Shown here: piece after piece, positions 25,079 through 34,761 of the stretch | How the letters are laid out: every line of letters starts with the position of its first letter | Numbering within the stretch: position 1 is the first letter of the stretch | Source: UBA4923 sp964606165 | GTDB lineage: Bacteria > Bacillota > Clostridia > Saccharofermentanales > DTU023 | Direction: 5' to 3' | Assembly (NCBI GenBank): GCA_964606165.1 | Contig: CAZSFQ010000002.1 | Coordinates: 62,001 to 126,000, forward strand | Length of the DNA stretch: 64,000 bases | Notes under the pieces: generated by a model | Database searches by the model: none | The model's input: only the letters and a program-made list of their open reading frames with translations | Told to the model about the DNA's origin: nothing | Position numbers and translations under genes: made by a program

Positions 25079-27022
25079 ATGGTTATCTACGACAAGAAAA
25101 CAATTGATGATGTGGAAGTCAAGGGCAAGCGCGTCCTCTTGCGCGCCGAATTCAATGTGCCGCTGGACAAGGCGACCGGTGAGATTACGGATGACCGGCG
25201 AATACGGGCAGCGCTTCCGACCATCCGCGCCCTTCTGGAGCGGGGTACCCGGCTCATCATCGTGTCCCACCTGGGCAGGCCCAAGGGCTTCGATCCCGCC
25301 CTTTCCCTGGCCCCTGTGGCAGCCCGCCTGTCTGAATTGCTTGAAAGGCCTGTCACCCTGGCAAAGGATGTGATAGGGCCGGACGCTCTTTCGAAAGCCG
25401 AAAAGCTGGGGGATGGGGAAATCCTGCTTCTGGAAAATGTCCGCTACCACAAGGAAGAAACAAAGAACAATCCCGCTTTTGCCAAGAAGCTGGCCTCCAT
25501 GGCCGAGCTCTACGCCAGTGACGCCTTCGGGGCAGTCCACCGGGCCCACGCTTCGACTGCGGGTGCAGCCTCCTTGCTTCCGGCTGTTGCCGGCTACACT
25601 ATCAACCGCGAACTGGAAATGCTGGGGCGGGCGGTCAGCCAACCGAAACGACCCTTGACCGCCATTTTGGGAGGCGCCAAAGTCTTTGATAAAATCGGCG
25701 TCATCCGCAACCTGATCGACAATGTCGACAATCTTCTGATCGGAGGGGGCATGGCCTACACCTTCCAGGCCGCAAAGGGCTGGCCGGTCGGCAGCTCGCT
25801 TTGTGAAACGGATAAACTCGACCTGGCCAGGGAATTGATGGCCCTTGCCGAGGAAAAGGGAGTCAAGCTGGTCCTGCCGGTCGACACCACGGTCGCGGAC
25901 CGTTACGCGGCGGATGCCGTCCCTGTCATCGTGCCTTCCAATCAGATTCCCGACGACATGATGGGGCTGGATATCGGCCCTGAAACGGCGGAACTGTTCG
26001 GTGACATCATCGCTTCATCCGGTACGGTTGTCTGGAACGGGCCGGTGGGGGTTTTCGAATTTGAGGCCTTCAGCCGCGGGACACGCAAGGTGGCCCAGGC
26101 CATCGCTGACGCGGGCATCATTTCCATTATCGGCGGCGGCGACTCAGCCGCGGCCATCGAACAGCTGGGCTTTGCCGGTAAGGTGACCCATATTTCAACC
26201 GGCGGCGGAGCCTCGCTGGAGTTTCTTGAAGGCAAGGTTCTTCCGGGGATCGACTGCCTGCTCGACCGCGATCCGCGCGGTCTGGTGGCGGCGGGGAATT
26301 GGAAGATGCATTACGGTGTGCCAGCCGAAGCAGTCGCCTATATCGACCAGTTGCTGCCTTACGCGGCAGCGGCATCGTCCCGGGTTATCGCGGCCGTACC
26401 CTTTACGGCGCTTGAAGCGGCCCTGGCCCACGCGGCGGGAAGCCCGGTGCGGGTGGCGGCCCAAAATGGCCACCAGGAAGACAGCGGCGCCTATACGGGC
26501 GAAGTTTCCATGAAAACACTGGCTGAGATGCATGTAGCCTACGTCGTCATCGGCCATTCCGAGCGGCGTCACTTCTTCTGTGAGACAGACCAAACGGTGA
26601 ATGCCAAGCTGAAGGCGGCCCTTAACTGGGGTGTGCGTCCCATCGTCTGTCTGGGTGAATTGAAAGAAGAACGGCAAAAAGGCGAGACGGAACAAGTGCT
26701 GCGAAGACAGGTCGAAGCGGCCTTTGACGGGGTTGCCGCCAGTTCACTTTGCCAGATCATGATCGCCTACGAACCGGTCTGGGCCATCGGCACAGGGGAC
26801 ACGGCGACCGGGGCACAGGCTGAAGAGGCCTGCGCTTTCATCCGGACCCTGCTGGATGGTTTGTATGATCCGGAGTCTGCGGAAAACGTCAAGATCCTTT
26901 ATGGCGGTTCCATCAACAGCCAAAACGCCGCCGGTCTTTTTGCCCAGCCGCATGTTGACGGCGGGCTCATCGGCGGGGCCTCCTTGGAAGCCGCCGAATT
27001 CGGCGCCATAGCCAAGGGGTAG
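25079..27022 (+). CDS. pgk-tpiA: Phosphoglycerate kinase-triosephosphate isomerase fusion
   Basis: The first 400 residues are a complete phosphoglycerate kinase: RAEFNVPLD, SHLGRPKG, LLENVRYHKEE, ILGGAKV, GPVGVFE and GGGDSAAA are all seen. The sequence passes directly into a full triosephosphate isomerase beginning VAAGNWKMHYG, with the catalytic His in IGHSERR, the Glu in AYEPVWAIGTG, and ILYGGSI. The frame is uninterrupted, with no stop or restart between the domains. A similar fusion is known in Thermotoga. The ATG at 25079 has GTGAGG upstream. gpmI follows after 4 nt, so three successive lower-glycolysis activities are made from one message. Confidence 0.95.
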   Translation: MVIYDKKTIDDVEVKGKRVLLRAEFNVPLDKATGEITDDRRIRAALPTIRALLERGTRLIIVSHLGRPKGFDPALSLAPVAARLSELLERPVTLAKDVIGPDALSKAEKLGDGEILLLENVRYHKEETKNNPAFAKKLASMAELYASDAFGAVHRAHASTAGAASLLPAVAGYTINRELEMLGRAVSQPKRPLTAILGGAKVFDKIGVIRNLIDNVDNLLIGGGMAYTFQAAKGWPVGSSLCETDKLDLARELMALAEEKGVKLVLPVDTTVADRYAADAVPVIVPSNQIPDDMMGLDIGPETAELFGDIIASSGTVVWNGPVGVFEFEAFSRGTRKVAQAIADAGIISIIGGGDSAAAIEQLGFAGKVTHISTGGGASLEFLEGKVLPGIDCLLDRDPRGLVAAGNWKMHYGVPAEAVAYIDQLLPYAAAASSRVIAAVPFTALEAALAHAAGSPVRVAAQNGHQEDSGAYTGEVSMKTLAEMHVAYVVIGHSERRHFFCETDQTVNAKLKAALNWGVRPIVCLGELKEERQKGETEQVLRRQVEAAFDGVAASSLCQIMIAYEPVWAIGTGDTATGAQAEEACAFIRTLLDGLYDPESAENVKILYGGSINSQNAAGLFAQPHVDGGLIGGASLEAAEFGAIAKG

Positions 27023-27026
27023 GAAG

Positions 27027-28589
27027 ATGACCGAAAAACCAGGAGGCCCCGTCGCGCTCCTTATTTTGGACGGCTGGGGCATATCGGAAAAAACCGAAGG
27101 CAATGCCGTGCTGGCTGCCAGGACGCCTTATCTCGACAGCCTGTCGGGGACATGGCCGGAGTCGGTCATTCAAACCAGCGGCCATGATGTCGGCCTCCCC
27201 GACGGGCAGATGGGTAACTCGGAGGTGGGACACACCAATATCGGTGCCGGGAGAATTGTCTACCAGGACCTTTTGCGGATCAGCAATGCCGTGGAAGACG
27301 GGACCTTTTTTGAAAACGAAGCTCTCCTGTGGGCTATGCGGCGGGCGGCCGGCAGCCAGGCCACTCTCCATCTGGCCGGCCTGCTCTCGGACGGCGGGGT
27401 ACACAGCCATATCAGGCACCTCTTCGCCCTGATTGACATGGCCAAAAAAGAAGGGGTGCGCGATCTTGCCATCCACGCTTTCTTTGACGGCCGTGACACG
27501 CCGCCCGAATCAGGCGCCGGCTACATGGAAGCGCTCCTGGCCCATCTCCGGGTGGCTGGGGTCGGGCGCGTCGCGACCCTGGGCGGCCGCTATTATGGCA
27601 TGGACCGGGACAACCGCTGGGAGCGGGTGGAAAAGGCCTACCGGGCGCTGACCGCCGTCGGTTTTGACGGAGAGCGGGCGACCGATCCGGTAGCCGCCAT
27701 CCGGGCCTCCTACGCGCGCGGCGTGACCGACGAGTTTATTCTGCCTGTTTTGATGGCAGACGATGGCGGGAACCCTGTCGCTCCCATCAGGAGCGGCGAC
27801 AGCTTTATTTTCTTCAACTTCCGGCCCGACAGGGCCAGGGAACTGACCCGGGCTTTTTGCCAGCCCGGCTTCAAGGAATTTCCTGTCATCGCTTCACCTC
27901 TGGGCCTCGCCTACGTGGGCATGGCGGAGTACAGCGCCGATTTTGAGACTTTCACGGATTTCAAGACGGCCTACCCGCCCCAGAGCCTGACGGGAATCTT
28001 CGGCCAGGTGATCGCGGACGCGGGGCTGACCCAGCTCCGGATCGCTGAAACGGAAAAATACGCCCACGTAACCTTCTTTTTCAATGGGGGCCGCGAAGAG
28101 CCTTTCCCTGGCGAAAGTCGCATCCTGGTGCCGTCTCCCAAGGTCGCGACCTACGACCTGCAACCGGAGATGAGCGCCTTTGAGGTAACCGACCGTCTCC
28201 TGGAGGCAATAGAGGAGAGCGCGCCTGATGTGATCATCCTGAATTTCGCCAACGGCGATATGATCGGGCATACGGGAATATTTGACGCGGCGGTCCGCTC
28301 TCTGGAGGTCGTCGACCAGTGCATGTCAAGAATCGTTCCGGCTATACTCAGCCGGGGAGGGATTGCCTTTATCACAGCCGACCACGGCAATCTGGAAGAA
28401 ATGATCGATCCCGCCAACGGCGGATCCTTTACCGCGCATACAACCAATCCGGTTAAACTGATCGGCGCAGGACTGGGCCGGGGCCGGCTTGAGGACGGCA
28501 GGCTGGCTGACCTTGCGCCCACCATGCTCGATGTTCTGGGGCTTGAGAAGCCCCGGGAGATGACAGGACACTCCCTGTGGAAGCGCTGA
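27027..28589 (+). CDS. gpmI: 2,3-Bisphosphoglycerate-independent phosphoglycerate mutase
   Basis: It interconverts 3- and 2-phosphoglycerate, using two metal ions and a phosphoserine intermediate. Metal-binding Asp15 is in LLILDGWGIS and the nucleophile Ser65 in GNSEVGHTNIGAGR. Other conserved parts are FDGRDTPP, GRYYGMDRD, RPDRARELTR, ANGDMIGHTG and ITADHGNLEEM. At 520 residues it is full length. It lies 4 nt after the kinase-isomerase fusion with GGAAG before the start. It is the last gene of the glycolytic unit. Confidence 0.97.
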   Translation: MTEKPGGPVALLILDGWGISEKTEGNAVLAARTPYLDSLSGTWPESVIQTSGHDVGLPDGQMGNSEVGHTNIGAGRIVYQDLLRISNAVEDGTFFENEALLWAMRRAAGSQATLHLAGLLSDGGVHSHIRHLFALIDMAKKEGVRDLAIHAFFDGRDTPPESGAGYMEALLAHLRVAGVGRVATLGGRYYGMDRDNRWERVEKAYRALTAVGFDGERATDPVAAIRASYARGVTDEFILPVLMADDGGNPVAPIRSGDSFIFFNFRPDRARELTRAFCQPGFKEFPVIASPLGLAYVGMAEYSADFETFTDFKTAYPPQSLTGIFGQVIADAGLTQLRIAETEKYAHVTFFFNGGREEPFPGESRILVPSPKVATYDLQPEMSAFEVTDRLLEAIEESAPDVIILNFANGDMIGHTGIFDAAVRSLEVVDQCMSRIVPAILSRGGIAFITADHGNLEEMIDPANGGSFTAHTTNPVKLIGAGLGRGRLEDGRLADLAPTMLDVLGLEKPREMTGHSLWKR

Positions 28590-28598
28590 ACTGTGACC

Positions 28599-28608
28599 GT
28601 GCTATAAT
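28599..28608 (+). promoter_or_regulatory. Extended -10 promoter upstream of PFOR
   Basis: GTGCTATAAT: a consensus TATAAT at 28603-28608 with the TGC extension. No clear -35 is seen at the expected distance, which is common for extended -10 promoters. The mRNA leader to the PFOR start would be about 48 nt. Confidence 0.65.
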
Positions 28609-28662
28609 AATCCGGGCATTAAATAGTAAGTAAATGGTAAATATTACGATAGGGGAAACACA

Positions 28663-31600
28663 ATGTCGAAAAAGAAAAATTACGTGACCATGGATGGAAA
28701 TACGGCGGCGGCGTACGCGTCGTACGCTTTCACTGAGGTGGCGGGGATCTATCCGATTACACCGTCGTCCGGCATGGCGGACAGTGTGGACCAGTGGTCC
28801 CAGCAAGGCCGCAAGAACATCTTCGGGCAAAGCGTTCAAGTGATTGAAATGCAGTCTGAGGGAGGCGCTGCCGGCTTTGTCCACGGATCGCTGGCGACCG
28901 GTGCGCTGACGACGACCTACACGGCTTCCCAGGGCCTGCTCCTTATGATCCCCAACATGTATAAAATGTCCGGTGAGCTTTTGCCCGCCGTCTTTCATGT
29001 TTCGGCGCGGGCCATCGCCGGCCACGCCCTGTCCATCTTCGGTGACCACAGCGATGTCATGGCCGCGCGGCAAACCGGCTTTGCCATATTGGCCTCGCAC
29101 GGTGTCCAGGCTGCCATGGATCTGGGTGTCGTCGCCCATCTGGCGGCCATCAAGGGCCGTGTGCCCTTTATGCACTTTTTTGACGGTTTCCGGACCTCGC
29201 ATGAGATCCAGAAGATCGAGCAGCTCGATTACGCTGATCTGGCAGAACTGGTCGATCAGGAGGCCCTTGACGCTTTCAGAAAACGCGGCCTGACTCCCAA
29301 TGATCCCTGCATCCGCGGTACGGCGCAGAATCCTGACATCTTCTTCCAGATGAAAGAAGCTCCCAACAAGTTCTATCTTGAGATCCCGGATATTGTCGAA
29401 CACTACATGGATGAGATCAGCAAGCTGACCGGCCGGGTCTACAAGCCCTTTGTCTACCACGGCGATCCGGAGGCGGAGGAGATCATCATCTGTATGGGAT
29501 CGGTCTACGATACCGTCTGTGAAACCGTGGATTATCTTAACTGTCAGGGCCGCAAGACAGGCGTCATCCACGTGCATCTTTTCCGGCCCTTCAGCGCCGA
29601 AAGGCTGCTTGAGGTCATTCCCGCGTCCGTGAAAAAACTGGCGGTATTGGACCGCTCCAAGGAGCCGGGGGCCCAGGGTGAAGCGCTCTACCTTGACGTT
29701 GTTTCGGCCCTCTCCTGCGCCGAAAGTCCCATTCTGGTGTCGGGCGGCCGCTATGGGCTGGGATCAAAAGACACGACGCCCTCGCAGATCAACGCTGTTT
29801 TTGACATGCTGGCGGAGGGGGAGCCCCGGCTGGGCTTCACCATCGGAATCGAAGATGATGTCACCCATCTTTCGCTTCCCGTCACTGAATCGCTGGAAGT
29901 CTCGCCCGAGGGTACCTTCGCGGCCCGTTTCTGGGGGCTGGGCTCGGACGGGACGGTCGGGGCCAACCAGAATTCCATCAAGATCATCGGCGACAACACG
30001 CCCATGTACGCCCAGGCCTATTTTTCCTATGATTCCAAGAAGTCAGGCGGTGTTACCATCTCGGATCTCCGCTTCGGCAACTCACCCATCCGGGCACCCT
30101 ACCTGGTCGAAAACGCAGATTTTGTCGCCTGTCATAACCAGGCTTATATTGGCAAATATGACATGCTCAAGGTCCTCAAAAAGGACGGATCCTTCCTGCT
30201 CAACACGACCCGGACAGAAGGAGAGCTGGATGCTTTCCTGCCCGGTCAGGTCAAGCGCTATCTGGCCCAAAATGACATCCGTTTCTACATCATCGACGCG
30301 GTTGCCATCGCCCAGGACATTGGCCTGGGCAACAGGATCAACACCATCTGCCAGGCTGCCTTTTTCCAGATCAGCCAGGTGATCCCGGTTGATGAAGCCG
30401 TCCGGCACATGAAGGAAGCCATCGTCAGGTCCTACGGCGATAAGGGCGAGGACGTCGTCAAAATGAACTACCGGGCCGTCGATGCCGGCATTGAGCAGGT
30501 CAGGGAAGTCAAGGTACCGGACGCCTGGCGCCAGGCGGAGGATACACCGCTCAAATTCCGTGAGGCCCCAGCCTTCGTTCTCAACATCGCGGATGTGATG
30601 AACAGGCAGGAGGGAGACAGCCTTCCCGTGTCAGCCTTCATGGACCACGTGGACGGAACCATGCCCCAGTCGACCGCCCAGTACGAAAAACGCGGCATTG
30701 CCGTCAATGTCCCCAAGTGGATTGCTGAAAACTGCATCCAGTGCAATCAGTGCGCCTACGTTTGTCCGCACGCCGTTATCCGGCCCTTCCTGCTGACCGA
30801 GGAAGAAGTCGCCGGATCCCCCGATACATTCAAGACTGTCAAGGGCATGAAACCTTACGATCAGTACGGGTTCCGGATCCAGATCTCAGCCCTGGACTGC
30901 ACCGGCTGCGGTTCCTGTGCCCAGGTCTGTCCGGCCAAGGAAAAAGCCCTGGTCATGGAGCCCCTGGAAGCCCACATGCTGGAAGCCGAACATTGGGAGT
31001 ACGCCCAATCGCTTTCGAAAAAGCCCAACCCCATGAGCACTGCAACTGTCAAGGGCAGCCAGTTTGAGCGTCCCCTGCTGGAGTTCTCCGGCGCCTGCGC
31101 CGGTTGCGGCGAGACGCCCTATGTCCGTCTTGCGACCCAGCTCTTCGGTGACCGCATGATGATCGCCAACGCCACGGGCTGCTCTTCCATCTGGGGGGGC
31201 TCAGCTCCTTCCATGCCTTACTGCGTCAATGATGACGGCTTCGGACCGTCCTGGGCCAACTCGCTCTTTGAGGACAATGCTGAATACGGGCTGGGCATGC
31301 ACCTGGGCGTCAAACAGATCCGCGACCGGGTGACCGGCTATGTGAAGGACTTGTCCGAAAGGGCTGACCTCCCCGCCAGCCTGCGCGAATCGCTGGACGA
31401 CTGGTTTGAAAACAAGGAGGTCAAGGACGGCGCGCGCGGGGTGGCGGCCAAGTTGGTTTTTGCCCTGACAGACGCTGAATTGTCGGAAGAAAGCGGTGCG
31501 CTGCGCGACCGGATCCTGGAACTCAGGGACTACCTCATGCTCCGTTCAACCTGGATCATCGGCGGTGACGGCTGGGCCTATGACATCGGCTATGGCGGCC

Positions 31601-32202
31601 TGGACCACGTTCTGGCTTCAGGTGAGGATGTCAATGTCCTGGTCCTGGATACGGAAGTCTATTCCAACACGGGCGGCCAGGCATCCAAGGCGACCCAGCT
31701 GGGAGCTGTCGCCCAGTTTGCTGCCGGCGGCAAACCCTTGAAGAAGAAAGACCTGGGCATGATGGCCGTTGCCTACGGCTACGTCTATGTGGCCCAGATC
31801 GCCATGGGCGCCAGCCAGGCCCAGACCTTGCGGGCCCTTCGTGAGGCGGAGGCCTGGAACGGCCCTTCCCTTGTGATTGCCTACTCGCCCTGCATCAACC
31901 ATGGGATTCGGGGAGGCTTGACCCTGTCCCAGCAGCGTGAAAAAGACGCGGTCGAAACGGGTTATTGGCATCTGTGGCGCTATAATCCGTCCCATGCAGC
32001 CGAAGACCCGGCCAAGAATCCCTTTGTACTGGACTCCAAGCCGCCCACCAGGGATTACAAGGAATTCCTGGAGCGGGAAGTCCGCTACACATCGCTTCGC
32101 CAGAAGTATTCCGAGGACAAGGTTGAAGAGATCTTCGACCTGGCCCGTCAGGCCGCCGATGAGCGCTACCAGGCTTATCTCCGCCTGGCAAAGACGGAAT
32201 AG
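28663..32202 (+). CDS. nifJ: Pyruvate:ferredoxin (flavodoxin) oxidoreductase, single-chain
   Basis: It oxidises pyruvate with CoA to acetyl-CoA and CO2 and reduces ferredoxin. It is the exit for pyruvate from glycolysis and from the citramalate lyase reaction. In one 1179-residue chain are the pyrimidine-binding half (AAAYASYAFTEVAGIYPITP), the gamma domain, two [4Fe-4S] motifs CIQCNQCAYVCP and CTGCGSCAQVCP, and the proximal cluster ACAGCGETPY. The thiamine diphosphate site GDGWAYDIGYGGLDH and the VYSNTGGQASKA loop are also present. Length and domain order are normal. It is monocistronic with its own promoter and terminator. Confidence 0.98.
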   Translation: MSKKKNYVTMDGNTAAAYASYAFTEVAGIYPITPSSGMADSVDQWSQQGRKNIFGQSVQVIEMQSEGGAAGFVHGSLATGALTTTYTASQGLLLMIPNMYKMSGELLPAVFHVSARAIAGHALSIFGDHSDVMAARQTGFAILASHGVQAAMDLGVVAHLAAIKGRVPFMHFFDGFRTSHEIQKIEQLDYADLAELVDQEALDAFRKRGLTPNDPCIRGTAQNPDIFFQMKEAPNKFYLEIPDIVEHYMDEISKLTGRVYKPFVYHGDPEAEEIIICMGSVYDTVCETVDYLNCQGRKTGVIHVHLFRPFSAERLLEVIPASVKKLAVLDRSKEPGAQGEALYLDVVSALSCAESPILVSGGRYGLGSKDTTPSQINAVFDMLAEGEPRLGFTIGIEDDVTHLSLPVTESLEVSPEGTFAARFWGLGSDGTVGANQNSIKIIGDNTPMYAQAYFSYDSKKSGGVTISDLRFGNSPIRAPYLVENADFVACHNQAYIGKYDMLKVLKKDGSFLLNTTRTEGELDAFLPGQVKRYLAQNDIRFYIIDAVAIAQDIGLGNRINTICQAAFFQISQVIPVDEAVRHMKEAIVRSYGDKGEDVVKMNYRAVDAGIEQVREVKVPDAWRQAEDTPLKFREAPAFVLNIADVMNRQEGDSLPVSAFMDHVDGTMPQSTAQYEKRGIAVNVPKWIAENCIQCNQCAYVCPHAVIRPFLLTEEEVAGSPDTFKTVKGMKPYDQYGFRIQISALDCTGCGSCAQVCPAKEKALVMEPLEAHMLEAEHWEYAQSLSKKPNPMSTATVKGSQFERPLLEFSGACAGCGETPYVRLATQLFGDRMMIANATGCSSIWGGSAPSMPYCVNDDGFGPSWANSLFEDNAEYGLGMHLGVKQIRDRVTGYVKDLSERADLPASLRESLDDWFENKEVKDGARGVAAKLVFALTDAELSEESGALRDRILELRDYLMLRSTWIIGGDGWAYDIGYGGLDHVLASGEDVNVLVLDTEVYSNTGGQASKATQLGAVAQFAAGGKPLKKKDLGMMAVAYGYVYVAQIAMGASQAQTLRALREAEAWNGPSLVIAYSPCINHGIRGGLTLSQQREKDAVETGYWHLWRYNPSHAAEDPAKNPFVLDSKPPTRDYKEFLEREVRYTSLRQKYSEDKVEEIFDLARQAADERYQAYLRLAKTE

Positions 32203-32227
32203 GTGCCAGGGTACTGACGCAAGTCCG

Positions 32228-32257
32228 GGGGAGAACCTGCCAGGTTCTCCCCTTGTT
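32228..32257 (+). terminator. Terminator after PFOR
   Basis: GGGGAGAACC (32228-32237) and GGTTCTCCCC pair around a five-base loop, followed by a short T-rich stretch (TTGTT). Confidence 0.75.
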
Positions 32258-32317
32258 ACCTGACCGTAGTTTGCTAAGATGAGAAGGCACGACAGCTGTA
32301 AGAGAGGGGTGCCTGCT

Positions 32318-33337
32318 TTGCGTATCAAGGAAGATCATTCGATCATGTTCAGCGACACACCGGTTCCTGATCTATTTATCCATGACATGATGCCGAAATT
32401 GAGCGGCAACGCGGTCAAATGCTACCTCTTCCTCAACAGTGTTTCCACCTATGGATCGCGTGACGCGACCCGGTCCGACATCGCCGATCGACTGGGGATC
32501 ACGGAGGAAGCCGTGGATGAATCCCTGCTGGAGCTCCAGCGCATGCAGCTGATCCTGGTGGGGGACACTGACATTTCCATTACTGACCTGAAGATGCTTG
32601 AATTGCAAAAAAGGTACCGCCCCATTACCTCATCCCGGCCGAGCGAGATCATGCAGCGCGAGAATTTGAACGAAGAGCGCGAGCGAATGGTTAACCTGAT
32701 CAAGATGACTTTTTTCCAGGGCATCATGACCTTCATGTGGTACGACCAGATCGACCGCTGGTTCGAGGCTTATGGTTTCGAGCCGGAAGTGATATACGCT
32801 CTCTTTCAGGAAGCGGCCAACAATAACAGGCTGGACGGGCCGGGCTACGCCAACAGGATCGCCGAGGACTGGGCGGCGGCCGGAGTCAAAACCTATGATC
32901 AACTGTCGGTCTACTACGCCCGTTTTCTCGAGAAAAACAAGATCAAGGCCTATGTGGGCAAAAGGCTCAGGCGGGTCCTGACTGAATACGACCTGAAGGA
33001 TATCGAGATGTGGATCGACGAGTTCGGCTACGACCGGGAGATCATTGACGAGGGACTGGCCAAGACGCGGGGAGCCTCGAAACCGAGCATTCGTTTTGTC
33101 ACCGCTGTTCTTAAGGACTGGCATGAGAGCGGACTTGTGACCATTGAACAAGTTAGGGAATATGAGAAAAACCGCGAGGCTGACGCGGGGCGGGCGCGTA
33201 AAAAGCAGGTCCTGGCCCGCGACAACCGGGGCAACTTCAGGGAGGGTGAAGAGCGCGACGCGGACAGCGCGGCTGGTTACGACACACGGATGCCGCGTAT
33301 CGACGCCGATGAGACGGAGGGCGGGGTTGACGCGTGA
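32318..33337 (+). CDS. DnaD-domain replication initiation protein
   Basis: It has the two-part layout of Bacillota DnaD/DnaB-like helicase-loading proteins. The N-terminal winged helix is TRSDIADRLGITEEAVDESL. One or two C-terminal DnaD (DDBH2) domains follow, recognisable from EKNKIKAYVGKRLRRVLTEY and the FGYDREIIDEGLA / SIRFVTAVLKDW segments. The start is chosen as TTG at 32318, because AGAGGGG lies 7 nt before it and it yields the family-like N-terminus RIKEDHSIMFSD. The ATG at 32345 is an alternative. It overlaps the ATPase gene by 4 nt (GTGA), the usual DnaD-DnaC pairing. Confidence 0.85.
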   Translation: MRIKEDHSIMFSDTPVPDLFIHDMMPKLSGNAVKCYLFLNSVSTYGSRDATRSDIADRLGITEEAVDESLLELQRMQLILVGDTDISITDLKMLELQKRYRPITSSRPSEIMQRENLNEERERMVNLIKMTFFQGIMTFMWYDQIDRWFEAYGFEPEVIYALFQEAANNNRLDGPGYANRIAEDWAAAGVKTYDQLSVYYARFLEKNKIKAYVGKRLRRVLTEYDLKDIEMWIDEFGYDREIIDEGLAKTRGASKPSIRFVTAVLKDWHESGLVTIEQVREYEKNREADAGRARKKQVLARDNRGNFREGEERDADSAAGYDTRMPRIDADETEGGVDA

Positions 33338-34353
33338 AGAGCCTGACCCAGAAAATCAACCATGATCTGGTTCGCGTCTATGAGCAGCGGCGCAACCAGG
33401 CCTTCCAGGCGCGGGACGAGCGGGTGAGCCGGCTTTACGCGGGCTTTCCCGACCTGGAAATCCTTGACCGCAGGCTCAGGACCGCGGGGCTGGACCAGCT
33501 TCTGGCGGTGCTTGAGCAGGAAGCGGGCCAAGGCGGTCAGGAGGCGGAATCTTTTGCCCGGGTCGAGGAGGAACGCCTTTCTTTTTTGAAACATCACAGC
33601 ATTGACGATGGCTACGACCAGCCGGTTTTTGTCTGCCGCGCCTGCCAGGACACCGGAAGGGCCGACGGGGACTGGTGCCGGTGCCGCAGGCAGATCATCC
33701 AGGAGATTTTGCCCGCCTATTTCCCTGATCTGACGGATGAAAGCCACGTCTTCGCCAACTTCAATCTCAACTTGTTCAGCAACAGGAAACTGAAATGCGG
33801 CGATGTCCAAGTTTCAGCCCGCGAGAGGATGGCGGATTACCTGCAGATGGCCCAGCTTTACACGGGTCACTTTGACCGGCTTCGTGACCGCAACCTCTTT
33901 TTTTCGGGGGGGCCGGGGACAGGCAAGACCTTCCTGATGCAGTGCGTGGGCCACCGCCTGATGGAGGAGGGCAAATCCGTCGTCTACATCACAGCACCCA
34001 ATCTTTTTGACCTGATCACCCGGCACAAAAGGCAGAAGACCTCTTTCCGGCCCGACCCCGATTTGCTGGAGGAGGCTTCCATGCTCTTTCATGCGCTTCA
34101 GACCTGGGACCTTTTGTTGATTGACGATCTGGGGACGGAGCCCGCCACACCCGATACCTACGCCCAGCTGATCCTTTTGCTCGACGCCCGCCAGCACAGG
34201 AAACTTGCCACCATCATCGCCTCCAACATTGAGGTGGCCGATTTTTCCCGTTTCTATGACGGCAGGATCGCCAGCCGCCTCAACGGTAATTTTCTCAAAT
34301 ACGCCTTTATTGGTGATGATTTGCGCTTGCGGCAAAAGCACCGGGAACCATAA
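33334..34353 (+). CDS. DnaC/DnaI-like helicase-loader ATPase
   Basis: An AAA+ ATPase thought to load the replicative helicase at the origin or at restart sites. Walker A is FSGGPGTGKTFL near residue 192, Walker B is LLLIDDLGTEP, and sensor 1 is TIIASN. The N-terminal part has a Cys cluster, VCRACQDTG followed by WCRCRR, the zinc-binding element seen in DnaI-type loaders. The GTG start overlaps the DnaD gene stop. At 339 residues the length is usual. Partner: the DnaD protein encoded just upstream. Confidence 0.88.
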   Translation: MKSLTQKINHDLVRVYEQRRNQAFQARDERVSRLYAGFPDLEILDRRLRTAGLDQLLAVLEQEAGQGGQEAESFARVEEERLSFLKHHSIDDGYDQPVFVCRACQDTGRADGDWCRCRRQIIQEILPAYFPDLTDESHVFANFNLNLFSNRKLKCGDVQVSARERMADYLQMAQLYTGHFDRLRDRNLFFSGGPGTGKTFLMQCVGHRLMEEGKSVVYITAPNLFDLITRHKRQKTSFRPDPDLLEEASMLFHALQTWDLLLIDDLGTEPATPDTYAQLILLLDARQHRKLATIIASNIEVADFSRFYDGRIASRLNGNFLKYAFIGDDLRLRQKHREP

Positions 34354-34362
34354 GGATGGCTT

Positions 34363-34761
34363 ATGCGAACGGGAATTGATCTCATATCGGTCAGACGCCT
34401 TGAGGGGGTTCTGGCGCGCCATGGCGACCGTTTTCTCAACCGTGTCTATACTAAGGAAGAGATGACCATTTGCTCCGGGGACCCGCGCAGGCTGGCAGGC
34501 CGCTACGCAGCCAAGGAAGCCGTGTCAAAGGCTTTGGGCAGCGGTATTGGCAGAGCGGGAATCTCTTTTCGCGACATCGAGATATTGTGCGATCCTGCCG
34601 GCGCGCCTCAAGTATTCCTACACGGGGCTGCCGGGGCGCTCTATAAAAAACTTGGCGGTCAGGGGCTGTCGCTCAGCATTTCACACGAAAATGAGTTCGC
34701 CGTCGCCTTTTGTGTCCTGATCACGGTCTTTCACCCCGGGGGGGAGGCAGCAGATGCCTGA
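34363..34761 (+). CDS. acpS: Holo-[acyl-carrier-protein] synthase
   Basis: It transfers 4'-phosphopantetheine from CoA to the serine of fatty-acid ACP. The family motifs are TGIDLISVRRLE at the N-terminus with the metal-binding Asp, then GRYAAKEAVSKALGSGIG with the catalytic Glu, and LSISHENEFAVAF. Its 132 residues include about ten more at the C-terminus than many AcpS proteins. The stop overlaps the next gene by 8 nt. Confidence 0.95.
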   Translation: MRTGIDLISVRRLEGVLARHGDRFLNRVYTKEEMTICSGDPRRLAGRYAAKEAVSKALGSGIGRAGISFRDIEILCDPAGAPQVFLHGAAGALYKKLGGQGLSLSISHENEFAVAFCVLITVFHPGGEAADA

